Shown: in pieces, positions 54,001 through 57,010 of the stretch
How the letters are laid out: every line of letters begins with the position of its first letter
How positions within the stretch are numbered: the stretch's first letter is position 1
Origin: Anodontia alba
Taxonomy: Eukaryota; Mollusca; Bivalvia; Lucinida; Lucinidae
Assembly (NCBI GenBank): GCA_964016985.1
Contig: OZ024827.1
Location: forward strand, 60,776,181-60,840,180
Direction of reading: 5' to 3'
DNA length: 64,000 nucleotides
The notes under the pieces: model-generated
The model's database searches: none
What the model was told of the DNA's origin: nothing
The model's input: only the letters and a program-made list of their open reading frames with translations
Made by a program: the position numbers and the translations under genes

Positions 54001-56335
54001 TTAGCTATTTCCGACACTTTCAGCAGAAAATCATCAGAAATTCGCCCAAAATGATGGTATAACTTCAATTTTATTAATTGTGACTGAAGATTTTTTCAAC
54101 CAAACCTATTAAAAACAGCTTATTACAACTTCAGTGAGTATCCAAAACCATTTTTAATGACCATAGTGCTGTAAAATAGCGTTAAAATCAAGCCGACAAC
54201 ATATTTTGGCAGTCCCGTTAGTGACAAATCCGGGTATTATTGGGTCCGAGGTTATATTTAGCACCAAAACATATCTTGTGGGTACTCTGTGGAATTGCTT
54301 TGCTGTTCTTACCGTCAGTACCCACAAGATATGATCTGGTGCAGAAATAACAACAATTATCTTTTGATAATTCCTTATATCTGGAGCTTTGCCCTTTGCA
54401 AAATCTTTCTGGCGAACCTATTCACTTTAATATCATATGGTCCACTTCCTATGATACCAAGGTTCCATCATTTTTTTTAACTAAAAAGTATGGACATTCT
54501 TTGCCGAGGCACTTCTAATGAGTACACACAACATATGTTTTCTTGGAGAAACAAGAAAAATATACATAAAGATATATCAGACAGAGCATGAATATTTTAA
54601 ACCTTAAACGCCTAGCAAAATTGTACCAGACAACAGCCTATTTTATTTTATATTAATTTTCTGAGAAAATAAGATACGAGGGCGTGTCAGTAAATAACCA
54701 GCCTATCCTATCTCCGACGGGCCGAGACGGTCACGATTTTCATGCTTTGTTTGAATATATGTTTTATACATGGGTACAAAATTGCACACGTATTGTTATT
54801 CTTTAATAAGATACTGAATGTCAAACATAGCTAGTGATGCAAAGACATGCTTTTCATCTAAAGTTGAGTATCGTGCTGTAATTCAGTACTTGTATTTAAA
54901 GGTAAAACAGGCAAGGAAATACACGGCGAATTCAGGTGGAAGAAATAGCGCAGACATTAGGCATTTCACATGGTAGCGTTTCAACAATCTTACATGATCG
55001 TTTAGGTATGTGCAAGCTAACAGCCCGTTGGGCCCCAAATCCCTAAACGATGAGCAAATGGCAACCAGAGCATCAGTATGCAGCGCCTTGTTAAAGCGTT
55101 TTAGGTCAAAAGACAATTTTCCTTTGCGTCTGGTGACTGTAGATGAGACTTGGGTTCATTATTATGAGCCAGAGAATAAAGCTCAGAGTCATCAGTGGGT
55201 AGGGCCTGGGTCCCCGAGGCCAAAGAAGTTCAAGACGCAACCATCCGCTGGCAAGGTGATGGCCACAGTATTTTGGGACGCAAAAGGCGTTATTATGTTG
55301 GACTTTTTACCCAAGAGAAGTACAATAACTGGAGTGTACTATGCAAACTTGTTAGACCACCTGAGAACCGCCATCTGTGAAAAACGCCGAGGTAAACTCT
55401 CTATAGGTGTTTTGCTGCAACAGGAAACGCAAGAGTCCATACTTGCAAAGTTGCAACTTGCAATGGATGCTGTAGAGCGAAACGGGTATGAATTAATACC
55501 ACATCCTGCCTATTCACCTGACCTAGCTCCTAGCGACTTCTTCCTATTCCCAAACTTGAAAAAGGATATCCATGGACTTCATTTCCAGTCTGATGAAGAA
55601 GTCGTGACGGCAGTTGAGGAGTGGGTCAATGGAAAGGACCCTGACTTTTTCAGTTCTGAGCTGATGGCACTTGAACACTGTTGGTCTAAGTGCATCACAC
55701 TAGAGGGCAATTACATCGAAAAAGAAGAGGTGGATCTCAACCGGAAATAAGTTAGGCTGGTTACTTATTGACTCACCCTCGAATAACATTTCAGGTGAAT
55801 CATCTGCTATTCCCAGATGACTCACATGAAATGTAAAGCCCTATTTTCTCTGAAAAATAATTAAAAAAAAAAAAAAAATCAAAATATCATCTGCCACAGT
55901 TATGTTTGTTGCTCTAGCACTTAGCGCTCTGGGTAAAAATTCAGCAGACGACAAGTTGATAATATTTTTCTTATTCCTCCCAGAAAACATGTTTTGACAT
56001 TTCATGCAAATTGTCTTCTAAGGAGACAATTTACATGAAATGTTAAACTGTTTTCTGGGAAAAAATAAGCACAACATCACCAATTTGTCGTCTGCTGAAT
56101 TAGCCCAGAGAGTGGTAACGGTTAAGTAATCACCTGTTATCGCTGGCAGTTCCTCCTCTGATGGTGTGGTATTCTCTGATGCAGTGACGGCAATCATCTG
56201 AGAAATAAATTTCTGCTGGAAACTGTTCCCATCATTATTGCCGATCTCTTTATTGAAATGCACCAAGTAGCTCTGAAGATCATTCAGATTCTGTGGACCA
56301 TCACTGGTTTGTTGCTGTTCAGTTTCATCCTCCAT
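8928..56335 (-). CDS. CTCF: CTCF-family zinc-finger protein, whole gene (nine coding exons, 3' end open)
   Basis: Join on the minus strand of 56335-56134, 43872-43492, 34376-33539, 31477-31234, 28684-28189, 21267-21025, 18896-18589, 17290-17173 and 9036-8928: 2939 nt, 979 codons plus 2 nt, with matching intron phases and GT-AG borders throughout. Role known for the family: sequence-specific DNA binding in the nucleus, insulator function and positioning of cohesin loops. Seen in the protein: Gln/acidic N-terminus (1-195), Ser/Thr/Pro/Val-rich stretch (196-345), YDF motif (349-351), C2H2 fingers 1-10 (398-676), a CxxC remnant of finger 11 (689-692), and an acidic tail with AENQS repeats. Finger order, the YKH end of finger 3, the non-aromatic YAS core of fingers 4 and 5 and the long spacer after finger 10 are CTCF hallmarks. 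Divergence in fingers 1, 2, 8 and 11 leaves open whether this is the species' only CTCF or a CTCFL-like paralogue. Confidence 0.92.
9606..9832 (+). mobile_element. SINE family B copy 1 with 11-bp TSD
   Basis: Head TGTGTTGGGGCTTAATGACA, purine-rich GGGAGAAAAGA middle, and CTTGCCCAACTATAAGCC end. The direct repeat TCATCCTATTT is found at 9595-9605 and 9833-9843. Related copies lie at 30655 and 48996. Confidence 0.65.
9925..10145. mobile_element. Hairpin MITE H4 (partial)
   Basis: Central palindrome CAGATGCCGCATTATGCGGCATCTG near 10065-10092, between arms that read AACAGTG..GACC and GGTCTGCACTGTTTG. Confidence 0.6.
10207..12363 (+). mobile_element. Helentron/DINE-like element with GTGACCTTGACC tandem repeats
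   Basis: 5' end AAAACTAGACAAAGTGCCCA..TATACCCCCT. The body is built of ~160-bp units around GACCTTGACC..GGTCTTGATGGTATAGC. A GACGAACGAACGAACG tail and the hairpin CATACTTCGTATG+TCGGGGGTATAAT follow, the latter pairing with the 5' ACCCCC. The open frame at 10631-11035 is inside the repeat. Confidence 0.55.
12364..13640. other. Intron 8 sequence with nothing recognised
   Basis: AT-rich single-copy-looking DNA. A 76-codon frame at 13137-13367 has no recognisable domain and is not supported by neighbouring splice sites. Confidence 0.5.
13649..13765 (+). repeat. Minisatellite, ~24-30 bp unit, about five copies
   Basis: Unit close to CTTCCTTTCAGGACTTTTTG followed by CCTG. It creates an artificial repeated peptide in both strands. 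Confidence 0.75.
13800..16487 (+). mobile_element. Long tandem-repeat elements with GTGAGCTAAA hairpin ends
   Basis: Two 3' ends are visible, at about 14335-14357 and 16452-16487, both with AACTCACCAGTGAGCC/AGGCTCAGTTGAGC-type hairpins followed by TAAA. Upstream units of about 459 bp start with a GTGACCTTGG/CAAGGTCAAGGA block at 15052, 15511 and 15970. Within each are phrases such as GGCAGCCATATTGGTCATGTG. The left boundary is not clear. Confidence 0.5.
16960..17168. mobile_element. Hairpin MITE H5 abutting the exon 8 donor
   Basis: Contains TCTATTCTAAAAGGGAAGAA and its inverted partner TTTTAAAGTAGACTC, like the copy at 20690-20999. Its right end is only a few bases from the GT at 17172-17171. 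Confidence 0.5.
17173..17290 (-). CDS. CTCF: CTCF-family gene, exon 8 (KITQV motif)
   Basis: 118 nt coding residues 905-943 plus one base; too short to stand out as an ORF, found by splice-phase search. Acceptor TTTGTTGCAG|AAGGAA at 17291/17290; donor AGTGCAG|GTATGT at 17173/17172. Peptide: an acidic patch ([10 protein letters not shown]), then basic, then [11 protein letters not shown]. The KITQV pentapeptide also occurs at residues 375-379 just before the zinc fingers, after the YDF motif. This supports membership in the same protein and hints at an internal duplication of a short interaction motif. Confidence 0.75.
17398..17706 (-). mobile_element. tRNA-derived SINE, family A copy 3 (best tRNA head)
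   Basis: Minus strand: A-box-like TGGCTCAGTTGGATG (17696-17682) and B-box-like GGGTTCGACCC (17653-17643), the spacing and words of an RNA polymerase III promoter. The family body continues to CCTCAACACAGAC. A CCTAACCATA..ACTGG word is duplicated near 17455-17490. Confidence 0.7.
18589..18896 (-). CDS. CTCF: CTCF-family gene, exon 7 (C-terminal AENQS repeats)
   Basis: 308 nt coding residues 802-904. Acceptor CTTTTTAG|ACCAGG at 18897/18896, after a good pyrimidine tract; donor GATCAG|GTGAGC at 18589/18588, phase 0. A second in-frame acceptor CTGCAG|ACTTGG at 18873/18872 would drop eight residues without changing the frame. The peptide is Ser/Thr/Gln/acidic with two near copies of AENQSxQxV about 30 residues apart and a third weaker one (SFQTVSRE). 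Unknown fold; probably disordered. Confidence 0.82.
19226..19420. mobile_element. Hairpin MITE H3
   Basis: Arms GGTTTTGACATTTCATGCA and its complement about a short loop near 19320; outer TTAGCACTCTGGG / CCAAGTGAGTGGTAAAGGTT ends. Confidence 0.65.
19489..20006. mobile_element. Non-autonomous DNA transposon with 6-bp TSD, copy 2
   Basis: Ends CAGGCTCCCTAGCAGG and CCCCTAGGGGCCCTG match the element at 6489. Target duplication TACACT at 19483-19488 and 20007-20012. Same AAAGGTTTTAAAGGATT interior; no ORF. Confidence 0.78.
20690..20999. mobile_element. Hairpin MITE H5 with perfect central palindrome
   Basis: ACTCTAAAAGGAAAGAATTT and its complement meet around CCCACTGGG at about 20840. It ends about 25 bp from the exon 6 donor. 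Confidence 0.6.
21025..21267 (-). CDS. CTCF: CTCF-family gene, exon 6 (C-terminal tail)
   Basis: 243 nt coding residues 721-801 plus one base. Acceptor TATTTGCAG|ACTTGG at 21268/21267; donor TTTG|GTAAGT at 21025/21024, a near-consensus site. The start [12 protein letters not shown] reads in phase from exon 5. The peptide contains [19 protein letters not shown], a short hydrophobic/charged stretch like those in the N-terminal region, and ends [18 protein letters not shown]. No known domain is recognised. Assignment rests on splice-phase continuity, strand and coding character. Confidence 0.82.
21648..21841. mobile_element. Hairpin MITE H6
   Basis: Ends TTTAACTCTTTCCCCAC and GCATGCAAAGAGTTAAA; inner AAACAGTTTGGACC/GGATC..AAACTGTTTG arms. 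A partial copy ends at 43480, beside the exon 2 donor. Confidence 0.6.
22440..23842 (+). mobile_element. Tandem-repeat element, ~180 bp unit
   Basis: About six units marked by AGTATGACCTGACCTTGACC at 22691, 22871, 23051, 23232, 23411 and 23593 (some with mismatches). It ends in GACGCCGACGC words and a short hairpin CCGGGGACATAGTCCC-like at 23812-23830. Same architecture as the other tandem-repeat elements here. Confidence 0.55.
23934..25933 (+). mobile_element. Helentron/DINE-like element, left copy of a direct duplication
   Basis: 5' end CAAGAATTCCGCGGAAGGCG..TCGCACCTGCT. Units of about 145 bp contain AGGTCAAGGTCACCGGGTCA. Four ~150-bp units follow, each ending in ACAGACGGACAGACG-type tracts. 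The terminal hairpin CCTGCTACAAGCAGG+TGCGATAAAAA pairs with the 5' TCGCACCTGCT. Confidence 0.65.
26028..28123 (+). mobile_element. Helentron/DINE-like element, right copy of a direct duplication
   Basis: Nearly collinear with 23934-25933, including both ends, 91-94 bp downstream. It has an extra internal tandem duplication of about 66 bp at 26253-26384. It ends 65 bp from the exon 5 donor. Confidence 0.65.
28189..28684 (-). CDS. CTCF: CTCF-family gene, exon 5: end of finger 6, fingers 7-10, degenerate finger 11
   Basis: 496 nt coding residues 556-720 plus one base. Acceptor AATTTACAG|GCTCAC at 28685/28684; donor ATAAAG|GTAATC at 28189/28188. Finger 6 ends at H557 and H561. Finger 7: C570, C573, H586, H591 (H-x4-H). 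Finger 8: C599, C602, H615, H619. Finger 9: C627, C630, H643, H647. Finger 10: C655, C658, H671, H676. A 12-residue spacer then leads to C689-x2-C692, the start of finger 11, but the residues after it ([16 protein letters not shown]) lack the expected His and Cys ligands and run into an acidic segment. The finger 6-7 linker is a regular SGNKPV rather than the unusual human linker. Confidence 0.94.
28855..29085. mobile_element. Hairpin MITE H4
   Basis: Centre GATCAGTCAGCTTCTGAAGAA and complement near 29007, outer parts shared with 36580 and 42363. Confidence 0.65.
29110..29300. mobile_element. Hairpin MITE H2
   Basis: Left end ATAGCTCCAGATAAGGGGAG; arms around AACATATGTTGTGG and CACAACATACC. 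Confidence 0.6.
29435..29560 (-). mobile_element. tRNA-derived SINE, family C copy 1
   Basis: Minus-strand tRNA-like head: GTGGCTCATTTGGTAGAGCA (A box region) and GGGTTCAAGCC (B box). The tail AGCAAAAGAGCAGCTAGTAC (plus strand) is shared with 30105 and 52880. Confidence 0.6.
30105..30248 (-). mobile_element. tRNA-derived SINE, family C copy 2
   Basis: Diverged copy of 29435-29560: TAGCTAGTACCAACTTTAGA, then a tRNA-like head with GGGGAGCAAACCTACAATC. Confidence 0.5.
30249..30411. mobile_element. Hairpin MITE H7 (TTTAACCCTTTC ends)
   Basis: Terminal TTTAACCCTTTCATCCCTG against AGGAGTGAAAGGGTTAA, with inner GAACAGTGTGGAT/ATCAACACTATTTG arms. Confidence 0.6.
30655..30935 (+). mobile_element. 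SINE family B copy 2
   Basis: TGTGTTAGAGTTTAACGACA head, AG-rich middle, GCACCACCCGACCACC end. Approximate target repeat TATTGAGTGAT (left) / TAATGAGTGAA (right). Confidence 0.6.
31012..31206. mobile_element. Hairpin MITE H3 beside the exon 4 donor
   Basis: AACCTTTACCACTCTCTGAG end, GATTTGACATTTCATGCAAA arm and complement. It ends 27 bp from the donor GT. Confidence 0.65.
31234..31477 (-). CDS. CTCF: CTCF-family gene, exon 4: zinc fingers 4, 5 and most of 6
   Basis: 244 nt coding the end of residue 474 to 555. Acceptor TATAAACAG|ATACAA at 31478/31477; donor TTAAAG|GTATGT at 31234/31233 (phase 0). Finger 4: C485, C488, H501, H505, helix VELSKLKRH. Finger 5: C513, C516, H529, H533, helix PDTYKLKRH. 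Both have YAS where a normal finger has an aromatic core residue, as in CTCF. Classic linkers HTGERPY and HTGEKPY join them. Finger 6 starts at C541 and C544 and is finished in exon 5. This is the best conserved part of the protein and covers fingers that read the CTCF core motif. Confidence 0.96.
31501..31945. mobile_element. Hairpin MITE H2 split by H1
   Basis: Left AGCTCAAGATAAGGTAC; right CTTATCTGAAGCTAG; inner GTGCCTCTGTGAGGCAC loop. The second H2 in this window to be interrupted by H1. Confidence 0.6.
31540..31787. mobile_element. Hairpin MITE H1, copy 2
   Basis: GGGCCCAGTTGTTCAAAGCG end and TTTGAACAACTGGACCC end; centre TGCAGTGCAATGCA between GTGAGTAGCTTT arms. Confidence 0.7.
32386..32930 (+). 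mobile_element. Short Helentron/DINE-like element (~545 bp)
   Basis: 5' AAACTAGACATGTGTCCAAA..GATGCCCCCGCCC; 3' hairpin CTGCCTTCGGCAG+GCGGGGGCATAAAAA pairing with the 5' CCCCCGCC. It is the smallest complete example, with little internal repetition. Confidence 0.6.
33319..33501. mobile_element. Hairpin MITE H3 beside the exon 3 donor
   Basis: AAAATAGGACTTCAACATTT arm and complement ATGAAATGTCAGTC; ends 37 bp from the donor. Confidence 0.55.
33539..34376 (-). CDS. CTCF: CTCF-family gene, exon 3: low-complexity region, YDF motif, zinc fingers 1-3
   Basis: 838 nt coding residues 195-473 plus two bases of 474. Acceptor ATCTTTCAG|ATATTT at 34377/34376; donor ATAAG|GTAAAT at 33539/33538. Residues 196-345 are Ala/Thr/Val/Pro/Gln-rich. 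YDF at 349-351, in the context [17 protein letters not shown], lines up with the human CTCF segment around Y226/F228 that contacts the cohesin SA2-SCC1 surface. Finger 1: C400, C403, H416, H420. Finger 2: C428, C431, H444, H448. Finger 3: C456, C459, H472 and H477 (in exon 4), with recognition helix TTSGELVRH identical to human at the contact positions. The intron cuts finger 3 just before its last histidine. Confidence 0.95.
34424..34581. mobile_element. Hairpin MITE H3 close to the exon 3 acceptor
   Basis: AAACATGGTTTGACATTCC arm, shortened second arm and GCATGCAGAGTGTTAAAA end. It lies about 50 bp upstream of the acceptor and covers the likely branch-point region. Confidence 0.5.
34930..35110. 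mobile_element. Hairpin MITE H2
   Basis: GTGGGTACTCATTAGAAGCA and the inverted TTCTAATGAGTATCCAC around a CTCACCAAGGCAC loop. Confidence 0.6.
35285..35455. mobile_element. Hairpin MITE H2, complete ends
   Basis: ATAGCTCCAGATAAGAGG at the left and TATTGGGAGCTATAC at the right, with the GGGTACTCTTTATAAACGCC / TTCTAATGAGTACCC arms. Further partial copies at 36128-36290 and 36340-36465. Confidence 0.6.
36580..36792. mobile_element. Hairpin MITE H4, complete
   Basis: AACCCTTGTCATGCTGAA at one end and TTCAGAAGGAAAAGGGTT at the other; centre GTTGGCTTCTTTAGAAGCCAAC. Confidence 0.7.
36905..39545 (+). mobile_element. Tandem-repeat element with ~155 bp unit (AAGATGGCCGCCATGGCGG)
   Basis: 5' block CAAGAGGCCCATGGGCCACG..GCTCACCTGAG shared with 56681. 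Then about 15 units carrying AAGATGGCCGCCATGGCGG..CCATCTTGGATTTCCGAT..CAAGTCACCCCGATGCTTCC, and an ACGACGGACATTG tail. Its last CTCACCTTGAG is a weak partner for the 5' CTCACCTGAG. The palindromic core in each unit makes chance open frames on both strands. Confidence 0.6.
39566..39925. mobile_element. Hairpin MITE H2 split by a truncated SINE
   Basis: ATAGCTCCAGATTAGGAGC left end, TATCTGTAGCTATG right end, GAAGCATCTCAGTGAGGTGC loop. Interrupted at 39634-39784. Confidence 0.65.
39634..39784 (-). mobile_element. 5'-truncated SINE, family A, with 14-bp TSD
   Basis: Body and tail of family A without the tRNA head. The 14-bp direct repeat TATTCCTCAAATAA at 39620-39633 and 39785-39798 marks the insertion. 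Loss of the 5' part is typical of LINE-driven retrotransposition. Confidence 0.75.
40197..42161 (+). mobile_element. Helentron/DINE-like tandem-repeat element
   Basis: 5' AACAAGAGGCCCACAGGCAC..TTGCTCACCTGAG. Internal ~170-345 bp repeats (GCCCATACAAATGCAT..GGCGGCCATCTTGGTCAA) and a GGACGGATGGACTACGGACG tail. The 3' end ATAGCTCAGGTGAGCTAAAA is complementary to the 5' GCTCACCTGAG. Confidence 0.6.
42363..42578. mobile_element. Hairpin MITE H4, best complete copy
   Basis: TTAACCCTTGTCCTGCTGAA at the left and TTCAGCATGACAAGGGTTAA at the right; inner CAGTGTAGATCCAGATC arms and GGCTTCTGAAGAAGCC centre. Confidence 0.75.
43040..43235. mobile_element. Hairpin MITE H2, long near-perfect arms
   Basis: AACATATGTTGTGGGTACTC and complement, with loop AGCACCTCAGCAAGGCACTT. 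Another partial copy at 42800-42905. Confidence 0.65.
43492..43872 (-). CDS. CTCF: CTCF-family gene, coding exon 2
   Basis: 381 nt coding residues 68-194 plus one base. Acceptor TTTCTGCAG|GTGAGA at 43873/43872, donor ACAG|GTTTGT at 43492/43491; phase 1 at both ends fits its neighbours. The peptide is acidic at first ([16 protein letters not shown]) and then hydrophobic and Gln/Val-rich ([19 protein letters not shown]), which resembles the VQVPVPV/LQVVN style of vertebrate CTCF N-termini as I recall them. No zinc finger is present. The long downstream reading frame beyond the donor is intronic repeat sequence. Confidence 0.88.
44169..45852 (+). mobile_element. Helentron/DINE-like element with ~180 bp tandem repeats
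   Basis: 5' AACAAGAAATCCATGGAAAG..GTCGCACCTGCT. About six highly similar units (GAATTATGAGCAAACAATAT.. ..GGAGGAGTTGCGCTCACGAG), which suggests recent expansion. Terminal hairpin CACCTGCGTGCTAACGCAGG+TGCGACAAAAA pairs with the 5' GTCGCACCTGC. Confidence 0.65.
45908..46151. mobile_element. Hairpin MITE H1, copy 3
   Basis: GGGCCCAACTGTTCAAAACT and TTTGAACAACTGGGCCC ends; centre TTTTGCATTTGCAAAA. Confidence 0.7.
46233..47787 (+). mobile_element. Helentron/DINE-like element, paralogue of 7463-8687
   Basis: 5' AAAACTAGAGCAAGTGCCCA..AATACCCCCGG. The body is collinear with the 7.5 kb copy but longer by a repeated ATAAGGTCACAATGACCTTG block. GACGGACGAACGGACGG tail; 3' hairpin ATACTTTGTATGCAGGGGGT. 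Confidence 0.6.
47848..48050. mobile_element. Degenerate H2-type MITE with poly(T)/poly(A) core
   Basis: ATAGCTCTTGATAAGG end and CTTATTTCTC / GAGAAATCAGAAA arms. A T10-A17 tract at 47874-47900 forms its own hairpin. Confidence 0.45.
48621..49330 (+). mobile_element. LINE 3' fragment (reverse-transcriptase C-terminal region) containing a SINE
   Basis: The frame at about 48613-48995 encodes a LINE-type C-terminal domain: [16 protein letters not shown], then MRWFGHVER, then [20 protein letters not shown], then a Trp-Arg rich end. The SINE at 48996-49274 interrupts it near its last codons; on the far side the frame would reach TAA after a few residues, followed by a (GAT)n tail (49308-49330), a typical LINE 3' end. 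The polymerase itself is absent, so it is a dead 5'-truncated copy inserted in a tandem-repeat unit. The clade (CR1-, RTE- or Nimb-like) was not determined. Confidence 0.7.
48996..49274 (+). mobile_element. SINE family B copy 3 with 15-bp TSD
   Basis: Complete copy, TTGTGTTGGGGTTTAACGAC to CACCACCCAACCACC. Flanking direct repeat ACCCTCGGTAGAGGA at 48981-48995 and 49275-49289. Confidence 0.8.
50408..52094. repeat. Large foldback: ~0.6 kb inverted arms, ~490 bp loop
   Basis: Left arm about 50408-51026 and right arm about 51514-52094 are reverse complements with scattered mismatches and small indels. Anchors include CATAACAATGCAAACC, AGCTTGTAAAACAAATGCTT, GCATTTAATGCCCC and AGGCAATGTCCTC with their complements. 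An H4 MITE half (AACAGTGTAGACCC) lies in each arm. The unique loop 51027-51513 is T/G-rich on the plus strand; no transposase was seen. Confidence 0.75.
52450..52531 (+). pseudogene. 5S rRNA-derived fragment
   Basis: ATTAAGCAAC..TTGGTTAGTACCTGGATG..GGGTGACC reproduces the internal control region and box C of metazoan 5S rRNA (AAGCAAC, GGTTAGTACTTGGATGGGTG). The central GTCGGGCC is replaced by AAATTTC and the 5' third is unrecognisable, so it is not a working gene. It may be the head of a 5S-derived SINE (SINE3 type). Confidence 0.65.
52880..52985 (-). mobile_element. tRNA-derived SINE, family C copy 3 (partial)
   Basis: CACCAAGCAAAAGAGCAGCT tail and GGGGACTGAACCCATAACC tRNA-like B-box region as in 29435-29560. 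Confidence 0.5.
52990..54590. other. Intron 1 sequence without a gene
   Basis: AT-rich; only partial H2 hairpins at 54240-54360 (ACATATCTTGTGGGTACTC / GTACCCACAAGATATG) and 54460-54570. A GATACA-rich stretch at 53250-53330 is otherwise unremarkable. Confidence 0.5.
54677..55781 (+). mobile_element. Inactivated Tc1/mariner-superfamily element with 28-bp TIRs
   Basis: TIRs 54677-54704 (CGAGGGCGTGTCAGTAAATA) and 55754-55781 (reverse reads CGAGGGTGAGTCAATAAGTA) differ at a few positions. TA precedes the left end; the right junction reads AA, one mismatch from a TA duplication. Length 1105 bp against about 1.3 kb for intact mariners. Inserted in intron 1 against the host gene's direction. Confidence 0.85.
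54835..55750 (+). pseudogene. Mariner transposase remnant
   Basis: An N-terminal helix-turn-helix piece ([20 protein letters not shown]) is followed by a deletion of roughly 50 residues, then [18 protein letters not shown]. From 55010 a long open frame holds the catalytic core: [11 protein letters not shown] (first Asp), [15 protein letters not shown], and [20 protein letters not shown] (third Asp). The second Asp block is out of frame: the frame there reads QQETQES where family members have a QDNA-type motif, because of a one-base loss near 55425 and a compensating gain about 40 bases later. The copy therefore cannot encode an active DD34D enzyme. Confidence 0.85.
55916..56125. mobile_element. 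Hairpin MITE H3 abutting the exon 1 donor
   Basis: Arms ACATGTTTTGACATTTCATG and complement around TCTTCTAAGGAGA; outer end GAGAGTGGTAACGGTTAA. Its last base is 8 bp from the donor GT at 56133-56132. Confidence 0.7.
56134..56335 (-). CDS. CTCF: CTCF-family gene, coding exon 1 (N-terminus)
   Basis: Codes residues 1-67 plus the first base of codon 68. The ATG at 56335-56333 has A at -3 and G at +4 (strong Kozak context), and an in-frame TAA lies four codons upstream at 56347-56345, so no longer N-terminus is possible in this exon. The peptide starts MEDETEQQQ and is rich in Gln, Asn, Glu and Ser with no recognisable fold. Donor: CAG|GTGATT at 56134/56133. An acceptor (TTTTCACAG at 56361) just upstream implies at least one non-coding 5' exon further right. 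Confidence 0.85.
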
Positions 56336-56360
56336 TATCAAATATTACAACATATTCGAC

Positions 56361-56375
56361 CTGTGAAAACTGAAA
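56361..56375 (-). promoter_or_regulatory. Splice acceptor of a 5' UTR intron, with a two-codon uORF downstream
   Basis: On the minus strand a pyrimidine run followed by TTTTCACAG|GTCG lies 25 bp upstream of the start codon. Between it and the ATG sits ATG TTG TAA, a minimal upstream ORF. This implies that transcription starts further right, in 57-59 kb or beyond. Confidence 0.5.
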
Positions 56376-56680
56376 AAAAAAAAAAAATAAAAAAAAATAA
56401 ACCAAAACAAAAAAAACAACAACATTTTAAACAGTTCCAATATGTCCAATATGAACTCATTATCGTAGTCACCCTAAGTATTTTACTAAAACTACAGGTA
56501 CAGGTCTGTAAATGATGCGTTAGAAATACTGCTGAGATGAGAGGCAAACAGGGAAGACACTGATCAGAAACCAGGTTCTGATCTGTGATTATACTGTTTG
56601 TTGAGAAGGTGCTGAAGTGGACTCTTCCATATTTTTGAATGGATATGTTCATGTTGCATATAGTAACCAAATAAAAACAA

Positions 56681-57010
56681 GAGGCCCATGGGCCAGAGCT
56701 AACTCAACTGAGTGAAATAGTCACTGCAGATATGCACATGTTATGCAACATTTTTCCAGTTTTATCATTGCAACTAATGAAAGGATCATCTGAGCAGTTC
56801 TTGGTTTTAAAGAAGAAGAATGTGTTTTTTAATGATTTTTTTTTACCGTATATGATAGAGCATGACCATTTGAACAAACTTTCCATCCTGTTTCAATAGT
56901 AGGATCAACATAAATTTGGTGAAAATAGGCCAAGTGGTTCCTGAAGAGAAGTTGTTTAACAATATCATTATTTCATACATGTATACAGCACAGGGACATG
57001 GGAACATAGC
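56681..57010 (+). mobile_element. 5' block of a Helentron/DINE-like element
   Basis: ACAAGAGGCCCATGGGCCAG followed by TAACTCAACTGAGTGAAATA and a ~280 bp stretch collinear with 36913-37200 (GATATGCACATGTTATGCAA..TTCTTG..AAAGAAGAA). No tandem array or 3' hairpin follows, so it is a 5' fragment only. Confidence 0.55.

Larger units (their letters stand above)
54596..55900. mobile_element. H3-type MITE split by a mariner element
   Basis: The left piece (CCAGACAACAGCC..TTTTCTGAGAAAATAAGA) and the right piece (ACATTTCAGGTGAATC..CACATGAAATGTAAAG..TTTTCTCTG) read as the two arms of an H3-like hairpin once 54677-55781 is removed. Confidence 0.5.

Noticed and set aside
55010..55750. Functional or domesticated transposase gene
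   Set aside because: Second catalytic block is frameshifted and the N-terminal part is deleted; recognisable TIRs remain, so it is an ordinary dead copy.
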